DNA of 64,000 nt, from positions 83,156 through 147,155 of the forward strand of contig JAEUIZ010000031.1 in NCBI GenBank assembly GCA_016793805.1, in the 5' to 3' direction. Every line of letters begins with the position of its first letter. Within the stretch, counting starts at the first letter, position 1. The DNA comes from Phycisphaerae bacterium. GTDB lineage: Bacteria > Planctomycetota > Phycisphaerae > Phycisphaerales > UBA1924. The notes below the pieces were generated by a model. The model searched no databases, was not told the DNA's origin, and saw only the letters and a program-made list of their open reading frames with translations. Positions 46,101-55,226 of this stretch are shown in pieces. Made by a program: the position numbers and the translations under genes.

Positions 46101-47753
46101 CAGGACACCGCCACCATGCCCGTCTCCATCTTGCTGGGGGACGTGCAACTGACCTCCGGCGCGTTCGAGGGCGCGGAACAGGCGTACCGCAAGGTCCTCG
46201 AGGCCAAGGTGCCCGACCCGCAGAACCGCATCCGCAAGCGGATGATCGAGTGCCTCATCCAGTTGCAGCGGGCCGACGACGCCGAGAAGGAGTTCACCGC
46301 GCTGGGCGCGGCCGCCGACGACGACTCGGAACTCCTGGTCCAGCACGCGCAGGTCGTCCGACTCCGGGGCGACTCGCGGCGCGCCCGCGAACTCCTCGAC
46401 CGGGCCGTCGCCAAGTTCCCCGAGGACCCGGTTCCCTACCTTCGCCGGGCCAGGCTTCTCATGACCAACCCGGAGTTCGCCCGCGATGCGCTCGACGACC
46501 TGGCGACCGCGATCCGGCTCCGCCCGGGGATGTGGCAGGCGCTGCGCACGCGGGCAATGCTCCACGCCGCGATGGGCAGGGCCTCGGACGCGCTCAAGGA
46601 CTGGCGAGCCGCCGTCGCGCAGAACCCGGGCAACGACGGGCTCCGCGTCGAGTGCATCGAGGAGTTGCTGCGTCAGGGCGAAGAGGCCGAGGCGATGGAC
46701 CTGGCCGAGGCGGGCGTGAAGCAGCGGCCCAACGACCTTCGGCTGCAGACGGCGATGGCGCAGGTGTTCGCCGGCGCGGGCCGATGGGCCCGGGCGTCGA
46801 AGTTCTACAAGGCGATCTGGGAGCAGGTGGGCGACGAACCATCCGCGACGCGCTACGTCAACGCGCTGCTGAGTTCAACCCCGCCCGCGATCAACGAGGC
46901 CCGGGCCGTGCTCGCCACGCCCAAACTCCAGATCGACAAGTCCCCCGGGCTGCTCATGTCCGCCGCGTCCATCCTCAAAAAGCAGAACAACGAGCGTGAG
47001 GCCCGAGTGGTCTGCCTCCAGGCCTTCGACCTCATCGGGAAGGACACCACCGCGCTGATGCAGTGGTACGACCGCCTCCGGCAGGTGTTCCCCGATGTCG
47101 CGGGCGCGCTGGCGGTGCTCAACGCCGCCAAGCCGTCGCCCTCGGTGGCCGAGTGGGTGGACTACCTCCGGGCCGCCACGATCGTGGACGATCCCGGTCG
47201 CCGCCTCGAGGGGCTGGATCTGATGCGGGCGATGCTCGCCAAGACGCAGGAGCGGTCGATCAAGATCGCGTTGTGGCGTGCGATCTCGTCCACGCTTGCC
47301 AAGGACGAGAAGTGGGCCGATGCCTACGAGGCCACGAAGGAGGGCCTCGCGCTGGAGCCGCAGGACGCGATGCTCAGCAACAACGCGGCGTACTTCCTCG
47401 CCGAGAAACTCGGGCGCCCCGCCGAGGCCATTCCCTTCGCCGAGCGGGCCGTCAACCTCGCGCCCGGCACCTGGGAAGTCGTGGACACGCTGGCCACGGC
47501 GTACTGGATGAGTGGGAGCAAGCCCCGCGCGATCGAGATGCTCGAATCAACGGTTCGACTGGCCCGAACCGACGCCGACCGGGCGACGACGCTGCTGAAA
47601 CTCGGACGTTGGAAACTCGATCATGGCGAGAAGGCCGGCGCCGCCGCCGCGCTCGACCTCATCCGCGAGATGATCTCGGACGACCCCCGCCTTGCGGAGC
47701 CGATCAAGAAAGACATGGACAAACTCGCGAAGGACATCGAGGCGGCCAGATAG
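43188..47753 (+). CDS. Giant membrane-anchored TPR protein of the EPS/exosortase operon
   Basis: The 1521-residue protein has one N-terminal membrane helix (FVVILAAGLMLLAGGVGGAYMYV, residues ~9-31) and then tetratricopeptide-like repeats nearly to the end. Clear ones include AAELYRQVLAADPDNATAKREL, AVAVLRRANEIDPTDVTTI and EAIPFAERAVNLAPGTWEVVDTL. It is positioned like PrsT, the TPR lipoprotein of PEP-CTERM systems, but is larger and has no lipobox. A scaffold for export or matrix assembly is inferred. The second ATG has GAGGAAG 6 bases upstream. Confidence 0.85.
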   Translation: MASKVNVKFVVILAAGLMLLAGGVGGAYMYVRFKSGDRYIRKGDAAFAKGDYTAADVFYSRAVAKDQTNLDWLVKWRDARMRMIPETQSKYQEAYMMYAHGILKSLATSKKTDIAAHVDYLEQVYTERSAGMYSVGAWQVLVDEAENAMRFFEPDRPAKLRRYRGLALSALLSIDPNLKDEQRTLCREDLEAALADNPADTMVVNELSFWHRSAGMKAKAAGDSAKARESLARSVEIVETALKANPRDPFLNVSKLLLEVMEASQIGEEGTASADDMRRRAAAFAALKPRLQEVARVLKESDPKALTSLTLRRFMMAVPQVDAKDGPVLAREITDRALEGRKDDADLLLCRAEAMYMAGDLEGTIKQYEHVAALPDLPVSFEGFRLFETRRASWFAMTNAALAMVSRATDDEGRKAAMARAKALREKLATQVAPGAPELLFVDGKTAFLSGDLRQAQALLVEFTKAGAGMGGQLVEAYLVLADAAARLGQPGEARMYLARAGELRPGSLELKLVLAGLETNLQNRVRAAELYRQVLAADPDNATAKRELAILMGAEGGAIDDPVLKVLVEADRLLRGDAKSIGDDDAAIRVIERALEANKHDPRLIVAIARIRVTKEDYDGANAIVALGVEKNPDNADLKAFQAQVAAANSLEGSLRVVAASNASDLEKRLSEQRIYERYGQREKADAAFDEAARLAPDDARVIEGRFIRAIRKDDLAEAGRLAQIATERNLDAAQGDTFRARLQLASRNYRDAALTLERAVGRGNAPIIVHRMLAAVLVQLGRGADAVAVLRRANEIDPTDVTTIRQYIETLVQLGRTAEALGVARLSEVHARRDPIFINQWLTLEALEGNKAFARERREQYLARNPNDGDNAAALADLQIDAKEWGQARALLDRLRAQKDSLRLAATDARWHADRGDVARARQVFVDFISARASAGESTGDAYVALGQFLLQRGEQATGIAALKQAERSQDTATMPVSILLGDVQLTSGAFEGAEQAYRKVLEAKVPDPQNRIRKRMIECLIQLQRADDAEKEFTALGAAADDDSELLVQHAQVVRLRGDSRRARELLDRAVAKFPEDPVPYLRRARLLMTNPEFARDALDDLATAIRLRPGMWQALRTRAMLHAAMGRASDALKDWRAAVAQNPGNDGLRVECIEELLRQGEEAEAMDLAEAGVKQRPNDLRLQTAMAQVFAGAGRWARASKFYKAIWEQVGDEPSATRYVNALLSSTPPAINEARAVLATPKLQIDKSPGLLMSAASILKKQNNEREARVVCLQAFDLIGKDTTALMQWYDRLRQVFPDVAGALAVLNAAKPSPSVAEWVDYLRAATIVDDPGRRLEGLDLMRAMLAKTQERSIKIALWRAISSTLAKDEKWADAYEATKEGLALEPQDAMLSNNAAYFLAEKLGRPAEAIPFAERAVNLAPGTWEVVDTLATAYWMSGSKPRAIEMLESTVRLARTDADRATTLLKLGRWKLDHGEKAGAAAALDLIREMISDDPRLAEPIKKDMDKLAKDIEAAR

Positions 47754-47774
47754 CGCCCGAGGCCGGAGACCCGA

Positions 47775-50009
47775 ATGACCACCATGCCCCCCGTTCGCAC
47801 CCCCCAGGCCCCAGGCCGCACGCCCGCGCCCAGCGCCGGCCAGTCGCCCGGCGCGCCGGCGTCGGCCTCGGCCCTTCCCACGCTCGATCCCATCAAACTG
47901 GTCAAGAAGTACAAGTGGCTGCTGCTGGCCACCACGGTCGTCGGGATGGTCCTGGGCGTCGTCTCCCACTTCGTCCTTCTCCGCGTCTACCCCATCTACA
48001 CCGCGTTCATTGTCTATGAGTGCGCGCCGCAGGAAGAGAGCGTCGGGACCATGACGCTCACCCCCAACTTCCGCGACGAACTCGATAAGTTCATGGCCAC
48101 CCAGGTCCAGATCCTCACCTCCGACCGCATCGCACGCCGCGCGGCCGAGGACCCGGAGATGGACAAGAACGCCAAGGCCTGGACCGATCGCTTCAAGCGT
48201 GGGAACACGCTGGACACCGCCAAGGCCGTCAAGGCCCTGAAGCGTCGGCTCAGCGCCTCGATCCTCGGCGAGTCCAAGTTCGTCCGCCTCTCGCTCTGGG
48301 ACACCGACCCGGACGTGGCCAAGGCCGCCGTCGAGGTCGTCGGCGCGGTCTACCTCCGGGATCGGCGGAGCGACTCGATGGGCGAACTCGCCGAGCGAAA
48401 GAAACTCATCGGGGACTCCATCAGCGAGATCAACGACTCCGTGAGCCGGCTCCAGAACAGCCGGTCCCGACTCCTCGTCGACCAGACCGTCGAGTCCCTC
48501 GACGATCGCGCCAACCAGGCGATCCGCCAGATGACGGCCATCGACGAGAAACTCGTCGAGATCCGCGCGGCGAAAGAAGCCTACATCGTCCGTCGCGACC
48601 AACTCCGACGCGAGCAGGAACGCCCCATCCGCAACTACAGCGAGACGATCCGCCAGCAGGTGGATCAGAACCCCACCATCCAGAACCTCACCAACACCAT
48701 CAACACGCTCAAGGGCGAACTGACCGCGATGAAGCAGCGCCTCGGGGACAAGCACCGCGACGTCGTCCAACTCGGCACCCGCATCAACGGGCTCGAGTTG
48801 CAGTCCCAATCCGAGCGCGAGAAACTCCTCGCGCAGGAGTTCGACTCCCAACTCGACGGGTACACCACGGCCGTCACCTCCGCGGAGGCCCAAGAGTCGG
48901 ACATGATCAAGAAGTTCGACGAGGCCAAGGCCCGTGCCGCCGAACTCACCCAGACTCTCGCCAAGGTCAAGGACATCGACCGCGAGATCGAACGCGCGAC
49001 CGAGTCCAAGGCCCGCCTGCAGCAGGACCTCAAGAGCATCGACATCATGGGCGGCATGCGCGGGCAGTCCCGCGTCGTGCTCTTCCAGCCCGCCGAGAAG
49101 CCCAAGGTCGTGACCTTCCCCAAGCTCTACGTGATGCTCCCCGCAGGCGTGGCCCTGCTCCTCGGGCTCGTCGGGGGTGTCGTGGTCGTCCGCGAGATCG
49201 TCGATCAGCGAGTCAAGAGTCCGGCCGACGTCGCCCTCATCCCGCGAACCCGCGTCCTGGGCATCGTCCCCCACGCGCAAGAAGACCCCGCGGGGGCCGA
49301 ACGCATCGAGACCGTCTTCCGCGATCGACCGACCAGCGTCCTGAGCGAGAGTTTCCGCCAACTCCGCGTCGCGCTCCTCAAACGCATGCACAACGCCGGG
49401 CACAAGTCCCTCGTCGTGATGTCCGGGATGCCCGACTCCGGCGCGACCACGGTCGTCACAAACCTTGCCTACGCCTTTGCCGCGGCCGACCAGTCCGTCC
49501 TCGTCGTCGACGCCAACTTCCGCCGGCCCGCCATCCACAAGTACCTCGGCCTCGCCGAGGCCCCGGGCCTGGCCGACGTGCTCGCGGGCGCCACGACCCT
49601 CGACGCCGCCGCCCAGTCCACCGACAACGCCAACGTCAAGGTGCTGACGGCGGGCTCGGCGGGCGCTCGAGCCTTCGAGCGGCTCTCCACCCGCACCATG
49701 TCCGAGTTGCTCCGCGAGGCATCCTCTCGATTCGACCTCGTCCTCATCGACGTGGCGCCAGCCATGGTCGCCGGAGACGCCCTCGCCATCGCCGCCCGGT
49801 GCGACGCCTCCATGCTCGTCGTCCGTGCCATGGCCGAGAAACGCGGCATGGTCGCTCGCCTCCGCAACGAACTCTCCGACGCCCGCGCCGAGTTCACCGG
49901 CGTCCTCGTCAACGCCGTCCGCTCCGCCGCGGGCGGGTACCTCCGCGGCAACATCCTCGCCTCGCACAACTACCAGAACAACGGCACCGAGCCCGGCGCG
50001 AAGGAATAG
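47775..50009 (+). CDS. Wzc/GumC-like polysaccharide copolymerase with degenerate kinase domain
   Basis: The 744-residue protein has a Pro-rich N-terminus, a first membrane helix (~48-70), a long periplasmic coiled coil with GNV-like features, and a second helix (~453-475). The C-terminal P-loop-like domain has lost key residues: the Walker A equivalent is GMPDSGATT (~551-559), with Ala where the Lys should be, and the A' motif is VLVVDANFRRP with Asn for Asp. Walker B (LVLIDVAPAM) remains. There is no C-terminal Tyr cluster. It probably controls chain length without ATP-driven tyrosine kinase activity. Confidence 0.88.
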   Translation: MTTMPPVRTPQAPGRTPAPSAGQSPGAPASASALPTLDPIKLVKKYKWLLLATTVVGMVLGVVSHFVLLRVYPIYTAFIVYECAPQEESVGTMTLTPNFRDELDKFMATQVQILTSDRIARRAAEDPEMDKNAKAWTDRFKRGNTLDTAKAVKALKRRLSASILGESKFVRLSLWDTDPDVAKAAVEVVGAVYLRDRRSDSMGELAERKKLIGDSISEINDSVSRLQNSRSRLLVDQTVESLDDRANQAIRQMTAIDEKLVEIRAAKEAYIVRRDQLRREQERPIRNYSETIRQQVDQNPTIQNLTNTINTLKGELTAMKQRLGDKHRDVVQLGTRINGLELQSQSEREKLLAQEFDSQLDGYTTAVTSAEAQESDMIKKFDEAKARAAELTQTLAKVKDIDREIERATESKARLQQDLKSIDIMGGMRGQSRVVLFQPAEKPKVVTFPKLYVMLPAGVALLLGLVGGVVVVREIVDQRVKSPADVALIPRTRVLGIVPHAQEDPAGAERIETVFRDRPTSVLSESFRQLRVALLKRMHNAGHKSLVVMSGMPDSGATTVVTNLAYAFAAADQSVLVVDANFRRPAIHKYLGLAEAPGLADVLAGATTLDAAAQSTDNANVKVLTAGSAGARAFERLSTRTMSELLREASSRFDLVLIDVAPAMVAGDALAIAARCDASMLVVRAMAEKRGMVARLRNELSDARAEFTGVLVNAVRSAAGGYLRGNILASHNYQNNGTEPGAKE

Positions 50010-50017
50010 GTCGAATC

Positions 50018-51034
50018 GTGCCCACGATCGCCCAGACCGATCGGCCCACGCGCCACGCCCTCGTCACCGGGGGCGCGGGCTTCATCGGGTCTCACCTCAC
50101 CGACGCCCTCCTCGCCCGCGGCGACCACGTCACCGTCGTGGACAACCTCTGGACCGGACGACGTGCCAACCTTCCCGCCGAGCACCCCAGGCTCCGCTTC
50201 ATCGAGGCCAACCTCCGCGACGCACTCGCCGCCTTTGGCGCGGGCGAGTCCTTCGACGAGGTCTACCACCTCGCCGCCGCCGTCGGCGTCGGGCTCGTCA
50301 TGGCCCAGCCCATCCGCGCCATCGAGACCAACGTCGAAGAGACCGCGGCCCTCCTCCGCTTCGTCGCCGCTCGACCCCGCCGCGACGGGCAGCGAGGGAT
50401 CCCCACGCTCATCGCCTCCAGTTCCGAGGTCTATGGCAAGTCCGCCAAGTCCCCCTTCAGCGAGGAGGACGACGCGGTCTACGGCCCGACCACTGTCGGT
50501 CGATGGTCCTATGCCTGTTCCAAGGCCATCGACGAGTACCTGGCCCTCGCCTATGCCCAGCGCGATGCCCTCCCCGTCGTCGTCGTCCGGTTCTTCAACA
50601 CCGTCGGGCCGCGACAGGTCGGGGAATACGGCATGGTCCTGCCACGGTTCGTCCACGCCGCCCGCGCCGACGAGCCCCTGACCGTCTACGGCGATGGCTC
50701 GGCGTCCCGCTGCTTCTGCGACGTCCGCGATGTCGTCCAGGCCCTCCCTCGACTGCTCGAGGCCCGCGCGTGCCACGGGCGGGTCTTCAACCTGGGGTCC
50801 GATCGTCCCATCACCATCGCCACGCTGGCCGACCTCGTGGTCCGAACGCTGGGCTCGCGTTCGACCATCCGCCGCGTGCCCTACTCCGAGGCGTTCCCGG
50901 CAGGCTTTGAGGACCTCAAGCAGCGCCAGCCCGACCTCGCGCGCATCCGTGCCGCCATCGGCTTTGCGCCCGCGATCCCCCTCGAGCGCACGATCCAGGA
51001 TGTCGCCAGCGCGATGGAGGCCGTCCGCGCATGA
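50018..51034 (+). CDS. NAD-dependent nucleotide-sugar epimerase/dehydratase
   Basis: The 338-residue extended SDR starts at GTG 8 bases after the previous stop, with AAGGA in the overlap region. It has the cofactor motif VTGGAGFIGSHL, substrate-side SSSEVYGKS, and the catalytic YACSK (Tyr/Lys). The family includes UDP-glucose 4-epimerase and UDP-glucuronate decarboxylase; the sugar cannot be told from sequence. Its stop overlaps the next start (ATGA), so it is coupled to the WecA-like gene. Confidence 0.9.
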   Translation: MPTIAQTDRPTRHALVTGGAGFIGSHLTDALLARGDHVTVVDNLWTGRRANLPAEHPRLRFIEANLRDALAAFGAGESFDEVYHLAAAVGVGLVMAQPIRAIETNVEETAALLRFVAARPRRDGQRGIPTLIASSSEVYGKSAKSPFSEEDDAVYGPTTVGRWSYACSKAIDEYLALAYAQRDALPVVVVRFFNTVGPRQVGEYGMVLPRFVHAARADEPLTVYGDGSASRCFCDVRDVVQALPRLLEARACHGRVFNLGSDRPITIATLADLVVRTLGSRSTIRRVPYSEAFPAGFEDLKQRQPDLARIRAAIGFAPAIPLERTIQDVASAMEAVRA

Positions 51035-52452
51035 CCGGCCTGCTCGCCCAAGCCGTCAAGGAGATGCCGCCCGGACTGCCCGAGCGCATCGCCGGCCTGA
51101 TCAAGGACCGCGAGCACGACCTCGAGCAGGCCCGCGAACTCGGCCGCCTCGTCGGCATCAACCCCGACCACGCCGTCACGCGCCTCTCCATCTTCCACGG
51201 CTACTTCAGCATCTTCATCATCGCCTTCCTCGTCACCCTCCTCACCACCCCGATCATGCGGCGGCTCGCGCTCTCCCACGGGATCATCGACCGTCCCAGC
51301 GAGGCCCGCAAGGTCCACCGCGTTCCCGTCGCGTATCTCGGGGGGGTCGCCGTCTACCTCGGGCTCCTCGCCGCCATCCTCTACAGTTACTTCGCCACCG
51401 AGATCCCCGGCCTGCTCGGGTTCCACCCCACCCAGTACCTTCTCGATACCACGCCCTACCCAGTGCCCGTCTCGGTCCTCATCGGGCTCACCGCGATCAT
51501 GCTCGTCGGGCTGCTCGACGACGTGGTGGGCGTGCGTCCGCGCGTCAAGATCGGGGGCCAACTCGTCGCCGCCGCCGCACTTGCCGCCAACGACGTGGGC
51601 GTCAAGGTCGCCGAGGGCATGCTCGGGCCCGTCGGGCAGGCCCTCTTCAACAACCCCAAACTCGTTTTCATGATCCCCCTCCCCTTCACCATCCCCATCT
51701 TCGGCGAGTCGATCAGCGCCATCCCCCTCGACCTCATCTACTGGGCCGGCACCGCCGTCATCGCGGTCTTCGTCCTCGGCGCCTGCAACGCGTCGAACCT
51801 CATCGACGGGCTTGACGGGCTCCTCTCCGGCGTGACCGCCATTGTCGCCGGGGGGCTCACCGTCATCGCGCTCACCCTCGCCCTCCAGGACGACGGCCCG
51901 CGCGACGCCTCCCGCGTCATCCTCTGCCTCGCGCTCCTGGGCGCCTGCCTCGGGTTCCTCCCCCACAACTTCAACCCCGCCTCCATCTTCCTCGGCGACT
52001 GCGGGTCCCTCCTCCTCGGGTTCTGCACCATCGTCATCATCCTCACCCTCGGCGACCGCGGACAGACCCACCTCGTCTTCGCCGGGCTCATCATCTACGC
52101 CATCCCCATCATCGACACCGTCCTCGCCATCGTCCGCCGAAAGATGGCCGGGAAGCGCATCTCCGATCCCGACGACCAGCACCTCCACCACATGCTCAAG
52201 CGGGCCCTGGGCGTCAAGGGCGCCGTCTTCGCGCTCTATGGCCTGGGCGCGGGCTTCGCCACCCTCGGCATCGCGCTGAGCCTCGGTCGCGCCCGCGTCG
52301 TCTACGCCATCACCCTCGTCTTCGCCGCCTTCATCGTCGTCATCGCCATCAAGATCGCTCGGCGGAAGCGCATCGAGGAGGACGCCGTCCGCTATGCCGC
52401 CGGCCTCCCGCGCGTCGTCCCCGACGAGCCCGCTTCCAAGTCCGCCGGATAA
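51031..52452 (+). CDS. WecA/MraY-like polyprenyl-phosphate sugar-1-phosphate transferase
   Basis: The 473-residue polytopic protein starts the lipid-linked glycan by moving a sugar-1-phosphate to undecaprenyl phosphate. It has GLLDDVVGVRP (~162), NASNLIDGLDGL (~253) and FLGDCGSLLLG, and the HLHHML motif (~382) of the WecA group. About 55 hydrophilic N-terminal residues precede the first helix, more than is usual. It ends the colinear EPS operon. Confidence 0.92.
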   Translation: MTGLLAQAVKEMPPGLPERIAGLIKDREHDLEQARELGRLVGINPDHAVTRLSIFHGYFSIFIIAFLVTLLTTPIMRRLALSHGIIDRPSEARKVHRVPVAYLGGVAVYLGLLAAILYSYFATEIPGLLGFHPTQYLLDTTPYPVPVSVLIGLTAIMLVGLLDDVVGVRPRVKIGGQLVAAAALAANDVGVKVAEGMLGPVGQALFNNPKLVFMIPLPFTIPIFGESISAIPLDLIYWAGTAVIAVFVLGACNASNLIDGLDGLLSGVTAIVAGGLTVIALTLALQDDGPRDASRVILCLALLGACLGFLPHNFNPASIFLGDCGSLLLGFCTIVIILTLGDRGQTHLVFAGLIIYAIPIIDTVLAIVRRKMAGKRISDPDDQHLHHMLKRALGVKGAVFALYGLGAGFATLGIALSLGRARVVYAITLVFAAFIVVIAIKIARRKRIEEDAVRYAAGLPRVVPDEPASKSAG

Positions 52453-52468
52453 ACCCTCGGGCGTTCGA

Positions 52469-52474
52469 TATACT
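52469..52474 (+). promoter_or_regulatory. -10 box TATACT directly before parA
   Basis: TATACT (five of six to consensus), 6 bases, ATG, with no ribosome site. A leaderless parA message, independent of the EPS operon, is predicted. Confidence 0.5.
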
Positions 52475-52480
52475 CCGCCC

Positions 52481-53332
52481 ATGTCCGAGCACGGAAGCCC
52501 GGCCCGAGTTCTCGCCTTCATCAACCAGAAGGGCGGCGTCGGGAAAACCACCTCCTGCGTCAACGTCGCCGCCGCGCTCGCGCTGCGCGGGCGCCGCACC
52601 CTCCTCATCGACCTCGACTCCCAGGCCCACGCCACGCTCCACCTCGGCGCCGAGCCCGGCGGACCGTCCAGCATCTATCCCACCCTCGTCGAAGGCCAGC
52701 CCCTTGCGCCCACGCCCGTCGCGCCGAATCTCGACCTTGTCTCCGCCGAGACCGACCTCGCCGCCGCCGAGGCCGACCTGGCCTCCGCCGACGACCGCCA
52801 GCACCGCCTCGCCCGTGCGCTCGACGCCGTCCGTCACCGCTACGACGCGATCCTGATCGACTGTCCGCCGTCGCTGGGCCTGCTGACGATCTCGGCCCTG
52901 ACCGCCGCCCAGCAGGTCGTCATCCCCATGCAGGCGCACTTCCTCGCCCTCCAGGGCGTGGGCAAACTGCTCGAGACGATCTCGCTCGTGGCCTCGACGC
53001 TCAACCCGTCGCTGCGGGTGCTGGGCGTGGTCGTCTGTGCGCACGACGCCAGCGCCGCGCACACGGGTGAGGTCGTCGCCGATCTCGAGCGGTTCTTCGA
53101 CGCCGCCCGCGCCGAGGCCTCGCCCTGGTCCGCCGCGGTCGTCTTCCGGCCCTTTGTCCGCCGCAACATCAAACTCGCCGAGGCCCCGAGTTTCGGCAAG
53201 ACGATCTTCGACTACGCCCCGCTGGCGCCCGGCGCCGCGGACTATCGCGCCGTTGCCGACGCCATCGCCGCCGTCTCCGACGCCCTGCCCCGCGTCGTCG
53301 TCGCGCCCCGCGCGGCGGAGTTGGTCCGGTGA
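52481..53332 (+). CDS. parA: ParA-family ATPase
   Basis: The 283-residue deviant Walker ATPase begins with INQKGGVGKTTS (Walker A, two Lys), has LLIDLDSQAHAT (A'), and ILIDCPPSLGLL (Walker B). It resembles Soj/ParA partition proteins, and no parB is next to it, so it could equally position another cargo. It starts after an apparent leaderless box, 28 bases past the EPS operon. Its stop overlaps the vanZ-like GTG start. Confidence 0.85.
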   Translation: MSEHGSPARVLAFINQKGGVGKTTSCVNVAAALALRGRRTLLIDLDSQAHATLHLGAEPGGPSSIYPTLVEGQPLAPTPVAPNLDLVSAETDLAAAEADLASADDRQHRLARALDAVRHRYDAILIDCPPSLGLLTISALTAAQQVVIPMQAHFLALQGVGKLLETISLVASTLNPSLRVLGVVVCAHDASAAHTGEVVADLERFFDAARAEASPWSAAVVFRPFVRRNIKLAEAPSFGKTIFDYAPLAPGAADYRAVADAIAAVSDALPRVVVAPRAAELVR

Positions 53333-53727
53333 CCTTCTCGACCCGCGCTCGGCGGGCCTGCTTCCTCGCCTACGCCCTGCTCCTGTTCATCGGGACGCAC
53401 TGGCCCAAACTCACCATCCCCGGCGGGGGGAGGCCCGACCTCTTCGTCCACGCCGCCATCTTCGCTCTCTGGACCGCGCTCCTGATCGCCTCGGGCTTCT
53501 TCGGCCCGCCCCTCTCCAGGCGCAACATCGCCCTCGCCGCCCTCGTCGCGGTCGCCTACGCCGCCGTCGATGAGGCGCTCCAGGCCATCCCGTGGGTGCG
53601 ACGCCACGCGGCATGGGACGACTGGGCCCTCGACTGCGCCGGCGTCGCGCTGGCCGCTGCCGTCGCCTTCGCCATCCGTCCTTTCGTCCCGCACCTCCGC
53701 GCGTCCGCCGCAGGATTCTCACCATGA
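53329..53727 (+). CDS. VanZ-like family membrane protein
   Basis: The 132-residue protein has about four helices and the VanZ landmarks: DLFVHAAIFALW, AVDEALQAIP and a DWALDCAGVALA end. VanZ gives teicoplanin resistance in enterococci; in EPS loci VanZ-like proteins are common and of unknown use. Start GTG overlaps the parA stop, and the stop overlaps the next ATG. Confidence 0.82.
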   Translation: MTFSTRARRACFLAYALLLFIGTHWPKLTIPGGGRPDLFVHAAIFALWTALLIASGFFGPPLSRRNIALAALVAVAYAAVDEALQAIPWVRRHAAWDDWALDCAGVALAAAVAFAIRPFVPHLRASAAGFSP

Positions 53728-55181
53728 CCACGCCTCACCACGGCTTCTCCGGGCCCAAGTGCTGGGCCGTCTCCGCCGCCGTCGGGCTCGCCCTCGGGCT
53801 GCTGCTGTCCTTCCTCATCCCCGCGCACGTCGAGCACGGGCACCCCGTCGTCCCGCTCTGGCTCGTCGCGCCCTTCGCGCTGCTCCTGGGCTCCATCGCC
53901 CTCATGCCCTTCATCGCCCCGCGGTTCTGGCACGCCCATTACCCCGACTTCGCCTTCCTGCTGGGCGGCGTCACCGCCGGGTACTACCTCTTCGCGTTCA
54001 CCATGCCCCACGGCGCGCCCGCCGGTGGTGGTGGGGGGGGCTCCTATGGCGCGCACGCCATGCTCCACGCCCTCATCGAGTACTACTCCTTCATCGCCCT
54101 GGTCGGGGGGCTCTTCGTCGTCTCGGGCACCATCCTCATCGAGACCCGCGCCCGCGGCCACGTCGTGAGCAACTGCTTCATCCTCATCGCCGGCGCGATC
54201 CTGGCGAACGTCGTCGGGACCACCGGCGCCTCGATGCTCCTGATCCGCCCCTACATGCGCATCAACCGCGGCCGCCTCTTCAGCGTCCACATCATCATGT
54301 TCATCCTCGTCGTCTCCAACTGCGGGGGGTGCCTCACGCCCATCGGCGATCCCCCGCTCTACCTCGGCTACCTCAAGGGCGTCCCCTTCTCCTGGACCTT
54401 CACGCACCTCTGGCCCGAGTGGCTCTTCGTCTGCGGATGCCTCGTCGCCATCCTCGCCGTGCTCGACACCATCATCGAGCGCAACATCCGTGCCGCGGGC
54501 CACGTCGACCGCCATCCCGAGCCGCGCACCGGCCCGCTCATCCGCATCAGCGGGACGCCCGGGCTCGTCTGCCTCCCCCTCATGGTGCTCGGCGTGTTCA
54601 TCGACCCCATGCTCAAGAAGTTCGCCGGGATCGAGGGCATCCCCATCGGCGCGACCTTCCAGATCGCCGTCGCCGTCGTCGCCTACCGCCTCGCCTCCGA
54701 CCGCATCCTCGCCGCCAACAACTTCACCTTCGGGCCCGTGATCGAGGTCGGCTGCCTCTTCGCCGGCATCTTCGCCTCCATGGTCCCGGCGCTCGCCTAC
54801 CTCGCCGAGCACGGGAAGCAACTCGGGATCGACACGCCCACCGCGTTCCACTTCGGCACCGGCGCCCTCTCGGCCGTCCTCGACAATGCCCCCACCTACC
54901 TCAACTTCCTCCAGGTCGCCATCGGGCCCACCGAGATCACGCCCGCCTCGATCGCGACCCTCATCGCCGACCCCGCCGGGAACACCCTGCTCTGCGCCAT
55001 CTCCACGGGCGCGGTCTTCTTCGGCGCGATGACCTACATCGGGAACGGCCCCAACTTCATGGTCAAGGCCATCGCCGACAACGCCGGCGTGCGCATGCCG
55101 TCCTTCTTCGGATACCTCGCCCGCGCCAGCCTCATCCTCCTGCCCGTCCTGATCCTCAACTGGGCCCTCTTCATCCGCTAG
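53724..55181 (+). CDS. NhaD/CitMHS-like ion transporter (probable sodium:proton antiporter)
   Basis: The 485-residue protein has about 11-12 hydrophobic segments. NhaD-type markers include GTTGASMLLIRPYMRIN, GCLTPIGDPPLYLG and the C-terminal LDNAPTYLNF with GNGPNFMVK. It belongs to the ion-transporter superfamily; Na+/H+ exchange is the best guess from NhaD homology, with a carboxylate transporter possible. Coupled to the vanZ-like gene by ATGA. Confidence 0.85.
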   Translation: MTTPHHGFSGPKCWAVSAAVGLALGLLLSFLIPAHVEHGHPVVPLWLVAPFALLLGSIALMPFIAPRFWHAHYPDFAFLLGGVTAGYYLFAFTMPHGAPAGGGGGGSYGAHAMLHALIEYYSFIALVGGLFVVSGTILIETRARGHVVSNCFILIAGAILANVVGTTGASMLLIRPYMRINRGRLFSVHIIMFILVVSNCGGCLTPIGDPPLYLGYLKGVPFSWTFTHLWPEWLFVCGCLVAILAVLDTIIERNIRAAGHVDRHPEPRTGPLIRISGTPGLVCLPLMVLGVFIDPMLKKFAGIEGIPIGATFQIAVAVVAYRLASDRILAANNFTFGPVIEVGCLFAGIFASMVPALAYLAEHGKQLGIDTPTAFHFGTGALSAVLDNAPTYLNFLQVAIGPTEITPASIATLIADPAGNTLLCAISTGAVFFGAMTYIGNGPNFMVKAIADNAGVRMPSFFGYLARASLILLPVLILNWALFIR

Positions 55182-55226
55182 CGATCCCGCCGCCGATACT
55201 TGGGCCGGCCGCCCGCGAAGACGCCC

